Assembly (NCBI GenBank): GCA_900769885.1
Contig: CAAGIG010000063.1
Coordinates: 1-32,665, forward strand
Source: Rikenellaceae bacterium
GTDB taxonomy: Bacteria; Bacteroidota; Bacteroidia; Bacteroidales; UBA932
Length of the DNA: 32,665 nucleotides
Reading direction: 5' to 3'
Part shown: positions 30,294-32,665 of the stretch, in pieces
How positions within the stretch are numbered: position 1 is the first letter of the stretch
Layout: each line of letters opens with the position of its first letter
Notes under the pieces: model-generated
What the model was told of the DNA's origin: nothing
The model's database searches: none
The model's input: the letters and a program-made list of their open reading frames with translations, nothing else
Made by a program: the position numbers and the translations under genes

Positions 30294-31286
30294 CTAAGGA
30301 ACTTCTACTGCGTTCAATACTTCTGAAATAATATTCTCCGTAGTGATATTTTCAGCTTCTGCCTCGTATGTCAAACCGATTCTGTGTCTTAGCACTTCAT
30401 AACAAACTGCACGGACATCCTCAGGGATGACATAGCCTCTTCTCTTGATGAAAGCGTAAGCCTTTGATGCCATTGCCAAAGAGATAGAGGCACGAGGTGA
30501 ACCTCCGTATGCAATCAAATCTTTTAGTTTTCCAAGACCATATTCCTCGGGAGTACGGGTAGCATATACGATATCAACGATGTATCTTTCAATTTTCTCA
30601 TCCATATATACATCCTTGACAACAGATCTTGCCCTTACAATATCTTCTGGAGTAACAACGGCCTTTGCTTTAGGGAAAGTTCCGCTGTTGTTCATTCTGA
30701 TAATCAGTTTCTCTTCCTCTTTCTTAGGATAAGAAACCACCACCTTCAACATAAAACGGTCCACCTGAGCCTCAGGAAGAGGATATGTACCTTCTTGTTC
30801 TATAGGGTTTTGGGTAGCCATCACCAAGAATGGTTCGGGAAGTTTGAAAGTCTCATCACCGATAGTAACCTGACGCTCCTGCATAGCCTCCAAAAGGGCA
30901 GACTGAACTTTCGCAGGAGAACGGTTAATCTCATCCGCCAAAATAAAATTGGCAAAAATGGGACCCTTCTTTATCTGGAACTGCTCACTTTTCTGACTGT
31001 AAATCAATGTACCCAAAACGTCTGCAGGCAAAAGATCCGGAGTAAATTGAATTCTATTGAAGTTGGCATTTACCGAAGATGCCAATGTATTGATTGCCAA
31101 TGTTTTTGCCAAACCTGGAACACCTTCCAACAAGATATGACCGTTCGCCAACAAACCGATTAACAGGTTCTCAATCAAGTGCTTCTGTCCAACAATAACT
31201 TTAGACATTTCCATAGAGAGAATATCTACAAATGCACTCTCTTCTTTAATTCGTTCATTTAATTCTTTTATGTTTACGGTATCCAT
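30294..31286 (-). CDS. MoxR-family AAA+ ATPase
   Basis: 330 residues, first gene of the Bat operon. Seen: Walker A GVPGLAKT (55-62), Walker B FILADEINRSP, a sensor-1 ATQNPIEQEGTYPLPEAQ region typical of MoxR, arginine-finger DRF in VDRFMLKV, and the C-terminal lid domain. Known: MoxR ATPases act as chaperone-like remodelers, often to mature metal- or VWA-containing partners such as the downstream Bat proteins. Separate from the divergent truA by 61 nt, and with a -7 box at 31323-31330. Confidence 0.94.
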   Translation of the reverse strand: MDTVNIKELNERIKEESAFVDILSMEMSKVIVGQKHLIENLLIGLLANGHILLEGVPGLAKTLAINTLASSVNANFNRIQFTPDLLPADVLGTLIYSQKSEQFQIKKGPIFANFILADEINRSPAKVQSALLEAMQERQVTIGDETFKLPEPFLVMATQNPIEQEGTYPLPEAQVDRFMLKVVVSYPKKEEEKLIIRMNNSGTFPKAKAVVTPEDIVRARSVVKDVYMDEKIERYIVDIVYATRTPEEYGLGKLKDLIAYGGSPRASISLAMASKAYAFIKRRGYVIPEDVRAVCYEVLRHRIGLTYEAEAENITTENIISEVLNAVEVP

Positions 31287-31299
31287 ATTAAAATATTTG

Positions 31300-31307
31300 T
31301 ATTTTTG
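31300..31307 (+). promoter_or_regulatory. -7 box upstream of truA
   Basis: TATTTTTG, 40 nt before ATG 31348, without a clear -33 partner. Overlaps the divergent moxR leader. Confidence 0.5.
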
Positions 31308-31322
31308 TGCGCAAATAAATCA

Positions 31323-31330
31323 CAAATTTA
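31323..31330 (-). promoter_or_regulatory. -7 box of the moxR-bat-glmM-namZ operon
   Basis: TAAATTTG on the minus strand, 36 nt before the moxR ATG. No TTTG at -33. A second, plus-strand box at 31300-31307 lies just inside it, so the two divergent promoters overlap. Confidence 0.55.
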
Positions 31331-31347
31331 TAGTTTTTTTTCCAATA

Positions 31348-32136
31348 ATGAGGTACTTTGTGACAATATCCTACAATGGCGGCAACTACTGCGGATGGCA
31401 AATTCAGAACAACGGAATTACCATTGAGGAGTGCGTGGAGAAGGCATTGTCAGCCGTTTTGGGAGAAGAGATTGATGTTGTCGGAGCAGGGAGAACAGAC
31501 AGTGGCGTCAATGCTGTCGGATACATTGCCCATTTTGACTCTGAGAACACCCAAATCATCGCCCAAATCGACAAGATAATCTACAAAACAAATGCCATCT
31601 TGCCACAAGACATTGTCATTACAGATATTTGTACCGTTGAAAACGATGCCCACGCCAGATTTGATGCGACTTCGAGAACATACAGATATTATGTTCACAC
31701 CCACAAAGACCCATTTGTAAAACAATACTCACTTTTTTACAAATTCCCGATTGACATCGAGAAGATGAACAGAGCTGCACAGTTTTTGATAGGGAAAAAA
31801 GACTTCAGCTGCTTTGAAAAGCTGCACGGAGGAAACAACACTTCGATTTGTGAAATCACCTCTGCAAAATGGGAGAAATACATTCCCGAGACAGGAATTG
31901 TAGGAGAGTGCGGATACTACAGATTCACCATCACTGCCGACCGTTTTTTGAGAAATATGGTAAGGGCAATTGTGGGAACTCTCCTCGAAATCGGAAGAGG
32001 CAAAAAAGATGAACAATGGGTGGTTGAACTTCTGGAAAACAAAAACAGGACAAAAGCGGGACAATCGGTTTCAGGACACGCCCTCTTTTTCAGCGGAATC
32101 ACATACCCATACAAAACTGACAAAACAAATAATTAA
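31348..32136 (+). CDS. truA: tRNA pseudouridine synthase A
   Basis: Modifies U38-40 of tRNA anticodon arms. Seen: 262 residues; MRYFVTISYNGGNYCGWQIQ start; catalytic D51 in GAGRTDSGVNA; RTYRYYVHT; and the C-terminal RFLRNMVRAIVGTLLEIGRG. Length fits the family. The frame could start 26 codons earlier at a position inside the divergent promoter region, but ATG 31348 matches the conserved N-terminus. Followed after 8 nt by the ExbB-like gene. Confidence 0.95.
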   Translation: MRYFVTISYNGGNYCGWQIQNNGITIEECVEKALSAVLGEEIDVVGAGRTDSGVNAVGYIAHFDSENTQIIAQIDKIIYKTNAILPQDIVITDICTVENDAHARFDATSRTYRYYVHTHKDPFVKQYSLFYKFPIDIEKMNRAAQFLIGKKDFSCFEKLHGGNNTSICEITSAKWEKYIPETGIVGECGYYRFTITADRFLRNMVRAIVGTLLEIGRGKKDEQWVVELLENKNRTKAGQSVSGHALFFSGITYPYKTDKTNN

Positions 32137-32144
32137 AAACCAAT

Positions 32145-32665
32145 ATGTTACTAAATCTACTACAAACAGATCCGGAAGTTTTGGTGCAAGAACTTGAACA
32201 AGCACCCCAAACAATGTCACTAATTAAAATGGCTGTATCAGGAGGCTGGCTGATGCTTATCCTCCTTGCCCTATCAATAATGGCCATATATATATTTGGA
32301 AGCAGATGGTGGGCCATCAGAAATGCATCCAAGATTGACCCCCATTTTATGAACAACATCCACAATCTTATCCACGAAGGAAAAATCTCTGCTGCTTTAA
32401 ACATTTGCAAAGCAGACAATTCTCCTATTGCCCGCCTTATTGAAAAAGGTATTGAGAGAATCGGACGCCCCCTTTCAGATATTCAGACCGCCGTTGAAAA
32501 TACAGGAAATGTGGAGATTGCAAGACTTGAAAAGGGTCTTCCAATGCTTGCAACCATAGCAGGTGGTGCTCCAATGATCGGATTCCTTGGAACAGTAATC
32601 GGTATGATTCTGGCATTCTTCAATATGTCGCAGGCGGGAAACAACATCGATATCACACTCCTTTC
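32145..32665 (+). CDS. exbB: MotA/TolQ/ExbB proton-channel family protein, partial (3' end outside window)
   Basis: 173 codons before the window edge. Seen: a membrane helix (about 34-52, GWLMLILLALSIMAIYIF), a long cytosolic loop (about 55-135; IGRPLSDIQTAVENTGNVEI and RLEKGLPMLATIAGGAPM) and the beginning of the second helix, GFLGTVIGMILAFF (about 144-157), the hallmark of TolQ/ExbB. In Bacteroidetes such genes are usually followed by exbD-type genes and tonB; this should power TonB-dependent receptors such as the one at 11276-14104. The ATG 32145 is the first one after truA and gives a normal start. ExbB versus TolQ cannot be told apart here. Confidence 0.85.
   Translation, partial: MLLNLLQTDPEVLVQELEQAPQTMSLIKMAVSGGWLMLILLALSIMAIYIFGSRWWAIRNASKIDPHFMNNIHNLIHEGKISAALNICKADNSPIARLIEKGIERIGRPLSDIQTAVENTGNVEIARLEKGLPMLATIAGGAPMIGFLGTVIGMILAFFNMSQAGNNIDITLL

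Overview
The window reads as a chromosomal segment of a Bacteroidetes (Bacteroidales-type) bacterium with moderate to low G+C. The evidence is a complete Bat (aerotolerance) gene cluster, a fimbrillin-like lipoprotein, an outer-membrane beta-barrel receptor, an UpxY-type antiterminator, near absence of Shine-Dalgarno sequences, and promoters of the Bacteroidetes type (TTTG, 19-21 nt, TAnnTTTG). Four near-perfect examples precede the aminotransferase gene, rpmH, rplU and rpmE2. Genus and family cannot be named from sequence alone. No tRNA, rRNA, CRISPR array, transposase or prophage gene was seen.

Layout. 1-865 (-): 5' part of a fimbrillin-like (DUF6562-type) surface lipoprotein gene, cut by the window edge. 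866-1494: the only long gene-free stretch. It holds a 202-bp segment bounded by perfect 16-bp inverted repeats (1200-1215 and 1386-1401) that carries a TAnnTTTG promoter box. I read it as an invertible (phase-variable) promoter for the lipoprotein gene, captured OFF and facing a terminator at 1423-1449. 1495-3356 (-): aminotransferase and DUF1963 protein. 3501-7864 (+): queD, polA, an ECF sigma factor and rsmG, tightly packed. 7966-11273 (+): rpmH, a MscS-type channel, a PASTA-repeat protein and an RluD-type pseudouridine synthase. 11276-16731 (-): beta-barrel receptor, ruvC, serS, rpmA, rplU. 16933-20201 (+): AAA/STAND-like ATPase with a degraded P-loop, zinc-less sirtuin, orphan UpxY/NusG-like protein, second ECF sigma factor and a polytopic membrane protein. 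20278-31286 (-): rpmE2 with its own promoter, then a compact run read moxR, DUF58, a BatD-like protein, batA, batB-batC fusion, batD, batE, glmM, and a DUF1343/NamZ-like protein. 31348-32665 (+): truA and the start of an ExbB/TolQ-type proton-channel gene.

How the parts work together. The Bat cluster is an envelope module: a MoxR ATPase, a DUF58 protein, two VWA membrane proteins and TPR/SH3 partners. It runs with gaps of 10 nt or less into glmM (amino-sugar supply for peptidoglycan) and a NamZ-like gene (peptidoglycan-sugar hydrolase family), which suggests shared control of envelope stress and cell-wall sugar metabolism. The most notable points are the invertible promoter with its long structured leader at 866-1401, the batB-batC fusion that keeps an internal signal-peptide-like segment, and the regulatory cassette at 16933-20201.
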